DNA of 64,000 nt from Micromonospora sp. WMMD980 (GTDB taxonomy: Bacteria; Actinomycetota; Actinomycetes; Mycobacteriales; Micromonosporaceae): the NCBI RefSeq assembly GCF_029626035.1, contig NZ_JARUBE010000003.1:5890001-5954000 (forward strand), read 5' to 3'. The notes beneath the pieces are model-generated. The model was not told the origin of the DNA. It ran no database searches and saw nothing but the letters and a program-made list of their open reading frames with translations. How positions within the stretch are numbered: position 1 is the first letter of the stretch; every line of letters starts with the position of its first letter. Both the position numbers and the translations under genes were made by a program. Below are positions 47,467 to 58,965 of the stretch, in pieces.

Positions 47467-48891
47467 GTGAAGGGCCTAGGCGTACGCGGCTGGTTGCTGC
47501 TCGGGCTCATCACCGTGGTCGTGCTCGCCGCCACCGGCGTGTGGAATCCGTTCCCCCGCCTGTGGGACTGGGTCGACCGGAGCGAGCCGATCTCCGAGCC
47601 GGACGTGGCCTGGCAGCAGCGCGTCGGCGGCACCCCGCGCAGCGTCACGATCGCCGGCGACACCGTGATCGTCGAGCAGCGCACCCGGATCGAGTCGCGC
47701 AAGCTCGCCGACGGCAGCCAGCTCTGGGAACGCAAGGCCGACTGGTCGGCGGTGGCCGGCAGCGGCCGGGAGTCGGTCGTCGCCGTGGGCAAGCTGCTGG
47801 ACAAGGGGTACGAGGTGCTCGACCCGGCGTCCGGCGTCACCCGTCGGCGCGACGATCGCGCGATAGCCGTCTGGACCTACCGCAACCTGCTGCTCGACGC
47901 CTACTGCGTGCAGCCCACCGACTGCACGTTGCGGGCCTGGGAGCCGCGTGGCACCACCCCGTTGTGGAGCGCGTTCCTGCCCGGCGTACACAGCGGCGTG
48001 CTGGCCGACAACCCGGAGCTGCTCGGCACCCGGCGGCTGGGCGCGACCCGGATCGACGGCGGGGTGGCCGGGCCGGAGTCGGTCCCGCCGCTGCTCGGCT
48101 TCCCGGTCGACGGCCGGGTGCACGTGGTGGACACCGCGACCGGTCGGGTGTTGCAGAACGTCCAGCCCGGGCGGGACGAGCGGCTCGCGGTGGTCGGCGG
48201 CCGGCTGCTCCGGATCGCGGCCACCTCCCGCGACGGGAGCTGCTACTTCGTCATCATCGCCGTCGACCCGGCCACCGGGCAGCAGGTGTGGCGCCGGGCC
48301 GGGATCAACCTGCGCACCGCGGACTCCGCCGGCTGCGTGCAGCGGGAGGACCCGCAGGGCGCCCGGAACGTCCTCATCGGGGTGGCCCCGGACGGCCGTG
48401 AGGCGGTCCTCGACGGCTACGACGGCCGGCTGCTCCAGGTCGGCGCGGACGGGGAGAAGCTGCTCGCGGTCGACGACCGCTACGCGGTGGTGCGCAGCGC
48501 CGACAAGGACTCGCTGTTCGGCCGCGAGCTGTCCGCCGACCGGACCCGGTGGACCCGCCCGGCCGGCGGCAAGACCGGCGCGGCGCTCACCCCGTACGCG
48601 GCGGTGATCACCGAGGAGAAGCCGTCCCGGCTGGTCGCGGTCGAGCCGCGCGGCGGCCGGGTGCTGGTCGAGCTGCGCACCGCGGCGAACGCGCTCGCGG
48701 TCGGCCCGAACGGCATGATCATCGGCGAGGGTCGGGAGATCGGGTACGTCCGCTGGGGCGCCGCCGACGCCGGCGTGCCCCCGCCGGACCAGGGCGCGGT
48801 GCCGGTGCCCGATCCGGCCGACACCTGGCGTCCCCCGAGCGACCAGGGCAGTTGCGGGCCGAAGAAGGAGCTCTGCGCCGACGGGAAGTGA
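47467..48891 (+). CDS. Membrane-anchored PQQ-like beta-propeller protein (copy 2)
   Basis: 474 residues. A single N-terminal transmembrane helix (GWLLLGLITVVVLAATGVW, residues 8-26) anchors an outer propeller with repeated blades (SRKLADGSQLWERKA, VHVVDTATGRVLQNV, IIAVDPATGQQVWRRAG, LVAVEPRGGRVLVELR). Paired cysteines occur in DAYCVQPTDCTLRAW. It ends in a Pro-rich, Cys-containing tail (GSCGPKKELCADGK). Overall it resembles the protein at 41345 in plan but not closely in sequence. GTG 47467 is leaderless-like. Such proteins probably act as scaffolds in the envelope; no enzymatic residues were seen. Confidence 0.8.
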   Translation: MKGLGVRGWLLLGLITVVVLAATGVWNPFPRLWDWVDRSEPISEPDVAWQQRVGGTPRSVTIAGDTVIVEQRTRIESRKLADGSQLWERKADWSAVAGSGRESVVAVGKLLDKGYEVLDPASGVTRRRDDRAIAVWTYRNLLLDAYCVQPTDCTLRAWEPRGTTPLWSAFLPGVHSGVLADNPELLGTRRLGATRIDGGVAGPESVPPLLGFPVDGRVHVVDTATGRVLQNVQPGRDERLAVVGGRLLRIAATSRDGSCYFVIIAVDPATGQQVWRRAGINLRTADSAGCVQREDPQGARNVLIGVAPDGREAVLDGYDGRLLQVGADGEKLLAVDDRYAVVRSADKDSLFGRELSADRTRWTRPAGGKTGAALTPYAAVITEEKPSRLVAVEPRGGRVLVELRTAANALAVGPNGMIIGEGREIGYVRWGAADAGVPPPDQGAVPVPDPADTWRPPSDQGSCGPKKELCADGK

Positions 48892-48967
48892 CGCCCGGTG
48901 AGATCGGCGTCCCACGACCCACCGGCGGGTGTCACCGATCGACCGCTCTGCCCTAGGCTTTTCGGTC

Positions 48968-50635
<1,668 letters not shown>

Positions 50636-50746
50636 GCGACATCGGTGCGCTCGCCCGGCCTCGCGGCCCGACGAGCGCACCGCCCCCGTCGGATGCCGTC
50701 ACCGACGGCAACCCGGGACGAGTGTGGACGCCGCCGCTCTCGATCG

Positions 50747-50764
50747 TCTATCAGATCTCTATCA
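50747..50764 (+). promoter_or_regulatory. Direct repeat TCTATCA x2, 11-bp period, upstream of the AfsR-like gene
   Basis: TCTATCA at 50747-50753 and again at 50758-50764, separated by GATC: the heptamer-plus-4 arrangement bound by SARP regulators. It is AT-rich for this window and lies 30 bp before a TACGCT -10 box (50795-50800). Confidence 0.5.
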
Positions 50765-50807
50765 CCACCGCGCGGCGTTCGGTGACCGCCGCGTTACGCT
50801 CCAGGAA

Positions 50808-53800
50808 GTGCACAAAGGGCGTACGGGGGCGCGCATGCGGTTCGGGATCCTGGGACCACTGCGGGTGGGCGGCGGCGAAGCCACCGTCACCGCAGGTCGG
50901 GACCGGACCGTGCTCGCCCTGTTGCTGCTGCGCGCCGGCCGGGTGGTGCCGTTCGACGAGCTGATCGACGCGGTCTGGGAGGAACGCCCGCCGGCCACGG
51001 CCCGGGCCCAGTTGCACATCTGCGTCTCGCGGTTGCGGCACCGGTTCGTGGTGCTGGGGCTGCCCGCCGAGACCATCGTCACCGATCCGGCCGGCTACGG
51101 CATCCGGGTCGAGCCGGACGACCTGGACGCCGAGGTGTTCGCCCGGACCGTGGAGGCCGCCCGCGCGCAGGTGGTCGCCGGCCAGGTGGGCGAGGCGTGC
51201 CAGCGCTACCGGTCCGCGCTGGCGCTCTGGCGCGGTCCCGCGCTCGCCGGCATCCCCGCCCGGAGTGTGCGGCGGCGGGCGCAGACCCTCGACGAGCAAC
51301 GGCTCGCGGTGCTGGAGGAGTGCGTCGACGTCGAGCTGCGGCTGCGCCGGGCGGCCGAACTGATCGACGAGCTCACCGACGCCGTCGAACGCAACCCGCT
51401 GCGCGAACGGCTGCGGGGGCAGTTGATGCTGGCCCTGTCCGCGGTCGGCCGCCAGGCCGACGCGCTCGCCGTCTACCGCGAGGGCCGGCGCATCTACGCC
51501 GACGAGTTGGGCATCGAACCGGGTACGGCGTTGCAGGAGCTGCACCAGCGGGTGCTCGCCGGTGACCTGGCGCTGGGCGGGACGGAGAGCCGGGCCACCG
51601 GCCCGGTGCGGGCGCTGCCCCGGGCGATCAGCGACTTCACCGGGCGGCAGCAGACCGTGGCACGGCTGGTCAAGGAGATCGAGCAGGACGGGGTCCGGGT
51701 CCAGTTGGTCGACGGCATGGCGGGCAGCGGCAAGACCACGCTCGCCGTCCAGGTGGCGACCGCCCTGAGTGACCGGTTCCCGGACGCGCAGCTCTTCGTC
51801 GACCTGCACGGGCACAGCGAGCGCAGCCCGCTGACCACCGCCGCGGCGGCGGCGACCCTGCTGCGGCAGCTCGGCGTGCCGGCCGAACGGGTGCCGGTGG
51901 ACCCCGCCGACCGGTTGGCGATGTGGCGCTCCGAGCTGGCCGAGCGGCGGGCGGTCGTGGTGTTGGACAACGCGGCGGACGCGGCTCAGGTCGCGCCGCT
52001 GCTGCCGAACGGCCCGGACTGCCTGGTGCTGATCACCAGCCGCCGGCGCCTGATCGGTCTGGACGAGGGTCGGCCGTCGTCGCTGCCGCTGCTCGACCTG
52101 GACGAGGCGGTCGAGTTGCTGGCCCGGGTGGCCGGCGGGGAGCGGATCACGGCCGAGCCGGCGGCGGCCGCGGAGGTGGCCCGCCGGTGTGGCCTTCTCC
52201 CGCTCGCGTTGCGGCTGGCCGGGGCGCGGCTGGCGCACCGACCGCGGTGGCGGGTGGCCGACCTGGCCGAGCGGCTGAGCAGCGCGGCAGACCCGCTGGC
52301 CGAGCTGGCCGCCGGGGAACGGTCGGTGGCCCAGGCGTTCGCCCTGTCGTACGAGCAGGTGTCGCCGGCCGCCCAGCGGGTTTTCGCGTTGCTCGGCCTG
52401 CACCCGGGGGCCCGTGCCGACAACCGCGTCGCGGCGGTGCTCGCCGATCTCCCGCTCGCCGACGCGCAGGACGCGCTCGACGAGCTTGTCGACGCGCACC
52501 TGGTCGAGGAGGTGGAACCGGGTCGTTACGGCCTGCACGACCTGATCCGGGAGTACGCCCGTACCCTCGGCGCGGAGCGCGAGACGGCCGCGGGGCGGCA
52601 GGCGGCGCTGGCCCGGCTCCTCGACCATCACCTCCAGGTCGCCGCGACCATCGCGTTGTCGCTGGAACTCGCCGTGCCGCGCGATCTGTTCGCGCTGGCG
52701 GACCCACTGCGGCCCGACCTGGTGGCGGCCACGGTCGGGCTGGGCCGCACCTGGATCGAGGAGAACCGGGCGACGCTGGCCGCGCTGGTGCGGTTGGCCG
52801 AGGCGGAGGGCTTCCTGCAGCAGAGCTGGCAGCTCGCCCGCGCCGGGTGGGCGGTCAACTTCGACGGCGGTCACCTGGACGACCTGATCGAGACGCACCG
52901 GGTCGGCCTGCGGGCCGCCGAGCGGCTGGGTGACGACAAGGCCGTGGCGACCATGCACAACTATCTCGCCTCGGCCAACTACCGGCGGGCGCGCTTCGCC
53001 GAGGCGATCCGGCAGATGGAGGTGGCGGTCGGGATCTACCGGCGGCTCGGCCTGACGGGGGAGCTGCGGGGCGCGGTGGCCAACCTCGGCACGGCGTACG
53101 CGGTGGGTCTGCAGTTCCGGCGGGCGATCGAGACGTTCGAGGCGTCCCGGGAGTTCTTCCGGGAGTCGGACGGCCCGGCGCCCCTGGCCAATCTGCTCAA
53201 CAATCTCTCGCTCACCCTGCTGTGGAGCGGGCGCACCGACGAGGCCGTCCGGATGTGCCGCCACCACCTGGGCGTCGCCCGGCAGAGCGGCGACCTGCGC
53301 CAGATCGGAAACGCCATCGGCCATCTCGGCATGGCCCGGCGCCAGCGCGGGGAACGGGAGCCGGCGCGGCGGCTGCTGCGGGCCGGGCTGACCGTGAAGC
53401 GCCGGACCGGCAACCGGTTCGGCGAGGGTGAGCTGCTCAACGAGCTGGGCGTGATCGAGCGCGAGGAGGGCCGGCCCGACCTGGCCGCGGCCCTGCACCG
53501 GCAGGCGCTGGTCGCCATCAACGACGCCGGTGACCTGGTCGGGCAGTGCGCCTCCCGGAACCTGCTCGCCCGGGCGATCCTCGACCAGGGCGACGAGGCG
53601 AGCGCGCTGGACCTGCACCGCCGGGTGCTCACCGACGCGACCCGGCTCGGCGCCCGCTACGAGCAGGCCCGGGCGCTGGACGGCATGGCCCGCTGCCTGC
53701 GGTGGACGGACCCGGAGCAGGCGCACCGGTACGCCAGCCGGGCGCTGGCGCTGTTCGTCCAGATCGAGTCGCCGGACCGGCGGGCCACCGCGGAGTTGCT

Positions 53801-53816
53801 GACCGAGCTGGGCTGA
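50808..53816 (+). CDS. AfsR-like SARP regulator: winged helix, BTAD, NB-ARC ATPase, TPR repeats
   Basis: About 1002 residues. Domains in order: OmpR-type winged helix ([30 protein letters not shown]), BTAD helices to about residue 250 (ending [23 protein letters not shown]), an NB-ARC ATPase with Walker [13 protein letters not shown] (about 310-321), Walker B AVVVLDNA and the GLPLAL-like [14 protein letters not shown], then TPR repeats (residues about 690-1000, for example [28 protein letters not shown]). This is the AfsR plan, a nucleotide-controlled activator of secondary metabolism. GTG 50808 is chosen because TACGCT (50795-50800) ends 7 nt before it; ATG 50835 (MRFGILGP) is the alternative with a G-rich leader. 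It may regulate the neighbouring fumarases or itself. Confidence 0.9.
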   Translation: MHKGRTGARMRFGILGPLRVGGGEATVTAGRDRTVLALLLLRAGRVVPFDELIDAVWEERPPATARAQLHICVSRLRHRFVVLGLPAETIVTDPAGYGIRVEPDDLDAEVFARTVEAARAQVVAGQVGEACQRYRSALALWRGPALAGIPARSVRRRAQTLDEQRLAVLEECVDVELRLRRAAELIDELTDAVERNPLRERLRGQLMLALSAVGRQADALAVYREGRRIYADELGIEPGTALQELHQRVLAGDLALGGTESRATGPVRALPRAISDFTGRQQTVARLVKEIEQDGVRVQLVDGMAGSGKTTLAVQVATALSDRFPDAQLFVDLHGHSERSPLTTAAAAATLLRQLGVPAERVPVDPADRLAMWRSELAERRAVVVLDNAADAAQVAPLLPNGPDCLVLITSRRRLIGLDEGRPSSLPLLDLDEAVELLARVAGGERITAEPAAAAEVARRCGLLPLALRLAGARLAHRPRWRVADLAERLSSAADPLAELAAGERSVAQAFALSYEQVSPAAQRVFALLGLHPGARADNRVAAVLADLPLADAQDALDELVDAHLVEEVEPGRYGLHDLIREYARTLGAERETAAGRQAALARLLDHHLQVAATIALSLELAVPRDLFALADPLRPDLVAATVGLGRTWIEENRATLAALVRLAEAEGFLQQSWQLARAGWAVNFDGGHLDDLIETHRVGLRAAERLGDDKAVATMHNYLASANYRRARFAEAIRQMEVAVGIYRRLGLTGELRGAVANLGTAYAVGLQFRRAIETFEASREFFRESDGPAPLANLLNNLSLTLLWSGRTDEAVRMCRHHLGVARQSGDLRQIGNAIGHLGMARRQRGEREPARRLLRAGLTVKRRTGNRFGEGELLNELGVIEREEGRPDLAAALHRQALVAINDAGDLVGQCASRNLLARAILDQGDEASALDLHRRVLTDATRLGARYEQARALDGMARCLRWTDPEQAHRYASRALALFVQIESPDRRATAELLTELG

Positions 53817-53869
53817 GACCGGCGCGCGTTCCGCTGCACGTCGGCGGGCGGCGCGGCAGGATGGGATGC

Positions 53870-55270
53870 GTGACGACTCCAGAGGCGACCGGCTACCGGA
53901 TCGAACGCGACTCGATGGGCGAGGTGGAGGTGCCCGCCGAGGCGCTGTGGCGGGCGCAGACGCAGCGCGCGGTGCAGAACTTCCCGATCTCCGGGCGCGG
54001 GCTCGAACCGGCCCAGATCAAGGCGCTGGCGCAGATCAAGGGTGCGGCGGCTGAGGTCAACGGCGAGCTGGGGGTGATCGACGCGGACGTGGCCGAGGCG
54101 ATCACGACGGCCGCGGCGCACGTCGTCGCCGGCGGCTACGACGACCAGTTCCCGGTGGACGTGTTCCAGACCGGGTCCGGCACGTCGTCCAACATGAACA
54201 CCAACGAGGTGATCGCCTCGCTGGCGAGCCGTGAGCTGGGCCGGGACGTCCACCCCAACGACCACGTCAACGCGTCGCAGTCCAGCAACGACGTGTTCCC
54301 CACCTCGATCCACCTGGCCGCCACCCAGTTCGTGGTGGAGGATCTGCTGCCCTCGTTGACGCAGCTCGCCATGGCGTTGGAGGCGAAGGCAGCCGAGTTC
54401 GAGACCGTGGTCAAGTCTGGCCGGACGCACCTGATGGACGCCACCCCGGTGACGCTGGGGCAGGAGTTCGGCGGCTACGCCGCGCAGGTCCGCTACGGCG
54501 TGGAGCGGCTGGAGATGGCGTTGCCCCGGCTGGCCGAGCTGCCGCTGGGCGGCACCGCGGTGGGCACCGGTATCAACACACCGCTCGGCTTCGCGGGCAA
54601 GGTGATCGGGCGACTGCGCGACTCGACCGGCCTGCCGTTGTCCGAGGCGCGTAACCACTTCGAGGCGCAGGGCGCGCGGGACGCGCTGGTGGAGACGTCG
54701 GGTCAGCTCCGCACCGTCGCGGTCGGCCTCTACAAGATCGCCAACGACGTACGCTGGATGGGGTCCGGCCCTCGTGCGGGCCTGCGCGAGCTGCGCATCC
54801 CCGATCTCCAGCCGGGTTCGTCGATCATGCCCGGCAAGGTCAACCCGGTGGTGGCCGAGGCGATGCGCCAGGTCTGCGCCCAGGTGATCGGCAACGACGC
54901 GGCGGTGGCCTTCGCCGGCTCGCAGGGCGACTTCGAGCTGAACGTGATGCTCCCGGTCATGGGCCGCAACCTGCTGGAGTCGATCAAGCTGATCGCCGCG
55001 TCCAGCCGGCTCTTCGCCGAACGCCTGGTGGCCGGCCTGGTCGCGGACGCCGAGGTCTGCCTGGCGTACGCGGAGGGCTCGCCGTCGATCGTCACCCCGC
55101 TCAACCGCCACCTCGGCTACGACGAGGCCGCCTCGATCGCCAAGGAGGCGCTGGCCAAGCAGGTGTCCATCCGCGAGGTGGTGATCTCCCGTGGCCACGT
55201 CGACTCGGGCAAGCTCACCGAGACCCAGTTGGACGAGGCGTTGGACCTGCTGCGGATGACGCACCCCTGA
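53870..55270 (+). CDS. fumC: Fumarate hydratase, class II
   Basis: 466 residues, aspartase/fumarase superfamily. Typical blocks: [67 protein letters not shown], the TH dyad region [18 protein letters not shown], and the mobile signature [11 protein letters not shown]. No metal is needed. GTG 53870 is preferred ([14 protein letters not shown]): CAGGAT (53857-53862) ends 7 nt before it; ATG 53861 adds three residues. Follows the AfsR-like gene after 53 nt on the same strand. Confidence 0.96.
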   Translation: MTTPEATGYRIERDSMGEVEVPAEALWRAQTQRAVQNFPISGRGLEPAQIKALAQIKGAAAEVNGELGVIDADVAEAITTAAAHVVAGGYDDQFPVDVFQTGSGTSSNMNTNEVIASLASRELGRDVHPNDHVNASQSSNDVFPTSIHLAATQFVVEDLLPSLTQLAMALEAKAAEFETVVKSGRTHLMDATPVTLGQEFGGYAAQVRYGVERLEMALPRLAELPLGGTAVGTGINTPLGFAGKVIGRLRDSTGLPLSEARNHFEAQGARDALVETSGQLRTVAVGLYKIANDVRWMGSGPRAGLRELRIPDLQPGSSIMPGKVNPVVAEAMRQVCAQVIGNDAAVAFAGSQGDFELNVMLPVMGRNLLESIKLIAASSRLFAERLVAGLVADAEVCLAYAEGSPSIVTPLNRHLGYDEAASIAKEALAKQVSIREVVISRGHVDSGKLTETQLDEALDLLRMTHP

Positions 55271-55271
55271 G

Positions 55272-55535
55272 TCAGGGCGTCGCCCGCCGCCGGGCCCAGC
55301 CGAGGAAGCGGTCGAACAGGGCGGCCGGGTCGAGCCGGTGGTCGGGGTGGAGGCGGTGCAGGTCGGCGGTCGCCTCGTGGAGCACGCCGCAGAGGTAGAC
55401 GCTCAGCCCGACGGGGTCGGTGGCGTACTCACCGACCAGGGTGAGGCGTGCCTGCGGGCACGGCCAAGGGGTGCCGCAGGTTCGGCAGAGCCAGAGCGGG
55501 CGTAACGCCAGGTGCGGCCGGTCGGGTGGGGGCAT
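55272..55535 (-). CDS. Small Cys-motif protein (often annotated flavin-reductase-like), function unknown
   Basis: 87 residues. Compact protein with CRTCGTPWPC (CxxC plus a third Cys) near residue 17, then helices LSVYLCGVLHEATADLHRLHP and LDPAALFDRFLGWARRR. It may bind zinc. Similar small proteins lie next to Scr1-type HTH genes in Micromonosporaceae and are sometimes labelled flavin reductase, for which I see no support here. ATG 55535 with GAAAGGGA 6 nt upstream is clear. Convergent with fumC (1-nt gap) and divergent from the HTH gene over 257 bp, in which I see no other gene. Confidence 0.68.
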   Translation of the reverse strand: MPPPDRPHLALRPLWLCRTCGTPWPCPQARLTLVGEYATDPVGLSVYLCGVLHEATADLHRLHPDHRLDPAALFDRFLGWARRRATP

Positions 55536-55792
55536 GCCAGTCCCTTTCGAGCTGAGTCGTTGGTGATGTCGCCGCCCCGGCGGGTGTGGGACCGCCCGGC
55601 CGGGGGAGCGGGCGGTCCCACCGCGACACCGTGCCCGGGGATCGGAGCACCGGACGTCGCGCTTCACAGTCTGCTGACGACGCGACTACGCTCGGAAGGC
55701 TTTGCGCGCGCTGCGCGAGGCACGCTGCGGTGCGCCGCCCGGTCGGTGGCGCACCGTCGGAGTTGACCGACCCGGCGTTGGAGGGCGACTGG

Positions 55793-56605
55793 ATGGCGGA
55801 CGGGCAGATGACGGCGGCGGCGTTCCTGGTCGCCGAGCTGCGCCGAGCCCGGGTTCGACGCGGCTTGAGCCAGGAGGAGCTGGCCCGGGCGGTCAACTAT
55901 TCGGCGTCGATGGTGAGTGCGGTGGAGCTGGGTCACCAGCCGCCGACCGCGAAGTACGTGGAGCTGGTCGATGAGGCCCTCGACACCGGCGGTCTCTTCG
56001 GCCGCATGCTCACCGAGCTGGTCAGCCTGGACCGCGCCCAGCCCTGGTTACGCGGATGGCGGGCGATCCTGGCGCAGTCATGGGCCATGCGGTGGTTCGA
56101 GCCGCTGCACGTTCCGGGTCTGCTCCAGACCGAGGCTTATGCCCGGGCGGTGTTCGAGTCCGATCCCTTGCTCGATCCGGATGAGGTGGAGCGCCGGCTC
56201 AGCGACCGGATGGACAGTCAGAAGGTGCTCTACGCCGAACGTCCACTCCGACTCGTGGCCGTGGTGGATGAAGCCGCGCTGCATCGACGGGTGGGCGGGC
56301 GAACGGTGATGTCCGACCAGGCGCTGCACCTTGCCCGTATGACATCCGAGCACCCGCACGTCCGAGTGCAGGTTGTACCCAGTGCCGCAGAGGAGTACCC
56401 GGGTCTGAACGGCCCCTTCATCCTTGCCAGCATCGTGGACGGCAACGAACTGGCGTTTCTCGGAGGCCAGGTCGGCGGGCAGGAGCTGGATCGACCGTCC
56501 GATCTGATCCGATTGCAGCGGACCTGGGAGGCTACCCTCGCCGTGGCGCTGCCACCACCGGAGTCGCTGGAACGGTTGAGGGGATTGGCGGAGTCATGGA
56601 GTTGA
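55793..56605 (+). CDS. Scr1-type helix-turn-helix regulator (XRE HTH plus DUF5753)
   Basis: 270 residues. The N-terminal HTH reads VAELRRARVRRGLSQEELARAVNYSASMVSAVELGHQPP; the C-terminal DUF5753 domain has the typical WFEPLHVPGLLQTEAYARAVF, DRMDSQKVL, LRLVAVVDEAALHRRVGG, VQVVPSAAEEYPGLNGPFIL and YLE-like ELDRPSDL. Proteins of this type pair with DUF397 partners; in Streptomyces such pairs control development and antibiotics. ATG 55793 has GGAGGGCGACT upstream. The stop overlaps the DUF397 gene by 10 nt. Confidence 0.9.
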   Translation: MADGQMTAAAFLVAELRRARVRRGLSQEELARAVNYSASMVSAVELGHQPPTAKYVELVDEALDTGGLFGRMLTELVSLDRAQPWLRGWRAILAQSWAMRWFEPLHVPGLLQTEAYARAVFESDPLLDPDEVERRLSDRMDSQKVLYAERPLRLVAVVDEAALHRRVGGRTVMSDQALHLARMTSEHPHVRVQVVPSAAEEYPGLNGPFILASIVDGNELAFLGGQVGGQELDRPSDLIRLQRTWEATLAVALPPPESLERLRGLAESWS

Positions 56606-56781
56606 TTGGTGCTCGCTGGCGCAAGAGTCGCCGGAGTGGTTCCAATGATCAGTGTGTCGAGGTCGCCGTGAACCTGCCGGGCGTGGTCGGGGTGCGGGAC
56701 AGCAAGGACCCGGCCGGACCGGTGCTCACCTTCGACGCGTACCCCTGGCGGGTTTTCGTCGCCGCGCCACCGCGGCGGTAA
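56596..56781 (+). CDS. DUF397 partner of the HTH regulator
   Basis: 61 residues, full DUF397 pattern (RWRKSRRSGSNDQCVEVAVNLPGVVGVRDSKDPAGPVLTF). It starts within the last codons of the HTH gene (10-nt overlap), so the two are co-expressed; the pair is the standard HTH/DUF397 module and contrasts with the solitary DUF397 at 40343. Its function is probably to modulate the regulator; no catalytic residues are visible. Confidence 0.88.
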   Translation: MELIGARWRKSRRSGSNDQCVEVAVNLPGVVGVRDSKDPAGPVLTFDAYPWRVFVAAPPRR

Positions 56782-56822
56782 ATGCCTCGCTCGGGCGCCG
56801 GGGACGGCGGGATGATCCGACC

Positions 56823-57418
56823 GTGGCTGACGACGACGGGGTGTTGCTGGAGACCGCGCGGCTGACGCTGCGCCGGTTCACCGCCGACGACGTGGACCTG
56901 TTGGGCGAGCTGGACGCCGACCCGGAGGTGATGCGGTTCCTCACCAACGGCGCGGCGACGCCGGTCGAGACGATCCGGGGCGAGATGCTGCCCCGGCTGC
57001 TCGCGCGGTACGACCGCCATCCCGGTCTCGGCTGCTGGGCCACGCTCGACCGGTTCACCGGGGAGTTCCTCGGTTGGCATGCGCTCGACCCGTCCGAGGA
57101 CGGCGCCGAGGGGGAGTTGGGCTACCGGCTGCGTCGCGCGGCCTGGGGGCACGGGCTGGCCACCGAGGGGCGCGGGCGCTGGTGCGGCACGCGTTCGACA
57201 CGGTCGGGGTGCGGCGGGTGTGGGCGCAGACGATGGCGGTGAACGACAGGTCCCGCGCGGTGCTGGCCCGGGCCGGGTTGCGCTACGTCCGCACGTTCCA
57301 CCTGACGTTCGACGACCCGATCCCGGGTACGGAGCACGGCGAGGTGGAGTACGAGCTGGCCCGGTCGGACTGGCCGGGGGTGCGTCAGGAGTGGGACGCG
57401 GCCCTGCGTGCCCGGTAG
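56823..57418 (+). pseudogene. GNAT N-acetyltransferase, frameshifted
   Basis: The start (GTG 56823, VADDDGVLLETARLTLRRFTADDVDLLGELDADPEVMRFL) and the first half follow the RimJ/RimL-type GNAT pattern to GELGYRLRRAAWGHGLATEG, then the frame leaves the family. A second frame, one base displaced, continues with ALVRHAFDTVGVRRVWAQTMAVNDRSRAVLARAGLRYVRTFHL to a stop at 57418. One missing G in the tract GAGGGGCGCGGG (57165-57176) explains both. If real the gene is broken in the acetyl-CoA region; if a sequencing error the product is about 199 residues. A GATGAT box ends 6 nt before the GTG. It overlaps the CGNR gene tail by 34 nt. Confidence 0.75.
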
Positions 57419-57930
57419 GCGCTGACCGCGGCCCGGTTGCCGCAGCCACCGTCACAGAACCGGCGGGACCGGTTCTTCGACAGGTCGACCAGCACGTCGT
57501 CGCAGTCCGGGTGGTCGCAGTGGCGCAGCCGGGTCAGCTCGCCGGACCGGACCAGGTCGGCCACGGCCATCGCGGCCTCGACCGCCATCCGGGCGGCCAG
57601 CGGCGCGTCGCGGGGCACGGCGTGCAGATGGTACGGCTCGTCGTCGTGCCGGATGAGCTGCGGCAGCGCGCGGGACTCGCGGAGCAGCGCGTTGACGATC
57701 TCCACCACCTCGTCGGTGCCGGCTTCCCAGATCCGGCGCAGCCGGGGTCGTAGCGCGCGGACCTGACGCAGCTCGGCGTCGGTGTGCTCGTGCCGGCCGC
57801 TCCAGCCGTAGGCGGTGAAGAACGCGTCGAGCGCGGCCACGTCGGGCAGGCCCTCCCGGCCCGGGCCGGCGGTGTTCACCAGCGCGGCGGCGGCGACCAG
57901 CCCGCACTCGGTGTCATGAGCGAAAAGCAA
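57385..57930 (-). CDS. CGNR zinc-finger regulator
   Basis: 181 residues. The N-terminal ABATE domain starts LFAHDTECGLVAAAALVNT and the C-terminal zinc finger reads CDHPDCDDVLVDLSKNRSRRFCDGGCGNR, ending in the family's namesake CGNR tetrapeptide. It starts at TTG 57930 with AGGAG 5 nt upstream. The gene is divergent from an EamA exporter 72 nt away, which makes control of that transporter likely. The other CGNR module of the window, at 33235, is fused to a SARP. Its 3' end overlaps the GNAT pseudogene on the other strand. Confidence 0.88.
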   Translation of the reverse strand: MLFAHDTECGLVAAAALVNTAGPGREGLPDVAALDAFFTAYGWSGRHEHTDAELRQVRALRPRLRRIWEAGTDEVVEIVNALLRESRALPQLIRHDDEPYHLHAVPRDAPLAARMAVEAAMAVADLVRSGELTRLRHCDHPDCDDVLVDLSKNRSRRFCDGGCGNRAAVSAYRARRAASHS

Positions 57931-58002
57931 CTTGACTCCTGTCGGACGCTGCCCCTAGCGTCATCAGCGTAACGCCTATTCACCCATGACCAGGAGTTGC
58001 CG

Positions 58003-58965
58003 ATGCGTGAACGGTCCGGTGTCGGGCTCGGCCTGGCCCTGCTCTCCGCGCTCACGTTCGCCACCTCGGGCACGTTCGCCCGTCCGTTGATCACGGGAGA
58101 GTGGTCGGCCGTGGCGGTGGTGATCGCCCGGGTCGGCATCGCCGCCCTGGTGCTGGCCGTGCCCGCCCTGCTGGCGCTGCGCGGCCGGTGGCCGGTGCTG
58201 CGCCGCAACGCGTTCACGGTGACCCTGTTCGGGCTGCTCGGCGTGGCCATGGCCCAGGCGTGCTTCTTCAACGCCGTCCGCTACCTGCCGGTCGGCGTCG
58301 CGCTCCTGCTGGAATACCTCGGCATCGTGCTGGTCGTCGGGTGGACGTGGCTGGTCCACGGCCAGCGCCCCCGCCGGTTGACCGTGGCCGGCTCGCTCAC
58401 CGCCCTGGTGGGCCTGGTGTTCGTCCTCGACCTCACCGGCGCCGGCCGCCTCGACCCGGTGGGCGTGCTCTGGGGGCTCGGCGCCGCGGTGGGGCTGGCC
58501 GGCTACTTCGTCATCGCCGGCCGCCTCGACGACGAGCTGCCGTCGGTCGTGATGGCCAGCGGCGGCATGGCCGTCGGCGCCCTGGTGCTGCTGCTGCTCG
58601 GTGCCGTCGGGGCGCTTCCGCTGGCCGCCGGCACCGCCGACGTCAGCTTCGCCGGCCACCGGGTGAGCTGGCTGGTGCCGATCGCCGGGCTGTCGCTGAT
58701 CGCCGCCGTGGTCGCCTATCTGTCCGGGGTGGCCGGCACGCGGCTGCTCGGCGCCCGGCTCTCCTCGTTCGTGGGGCTGACCGAGGTGATGTTCGCGGTG
58801 CTGATCGCCTGGCTGGTGCTGAACGAGCTGCCCACCCTGGTCCAACTGGCCGGCGGGGTGCTCATCGTCGGTGGCGTCGCGCTGGTCCGGGTGGACGAGC
58901 TACGGTCCGCCCCGGCTCCGGTCGCGCCGGTCCTGGCGGAGCCGGCGCTGAGCGGCGACCGATGA
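58003..58965 (+). CDS. EamA-family (DMT) transporter
   Basis: 320 residues with ten predicted transmembrane helices in two EamA halves (GLGLALLSALTFATSGTFARPLI; GVLWGLGAAVGLAGYFVIAGRL) and a short charged C-terminus. DMT exporters carry amino acids or other metabolites outward; the substrate is not deducible. ATG 58003 with AGGAG 6 nt upstream. Its TGA overlaps the start of the HAD gene (ATGA, 58962-58965). Divergent from the CGNR regulator. Confidence 0.88.
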   Translation: MRERSGVGLGLALLSALTFATSGTFARPLITGEWSAVAVVIARVGIAALVLAVPALLALRGRWPVLRRNAFTVTLFGLLGVAMAQACFFNAVRYLPVGVALLLEYLGIVLVVGWTWLVHGQRPRRLTVAGSLTALVGLVFVLDLTGAGRLDPVGVLWGLGAAVGLAGYFVIAGRLDDELPSVVMASGGMAVGALVLLLLGAVGALPLAAGTADVSFAGHRVSWLVPIAGLSLIAAVVAYLSGVAGTRLLGARLSSFVGLTEVMFAVLIAWLVLNELPTLVQLAGGVLIVGGVALVRVDELRSAPAPVAPVLAEPALSGDR

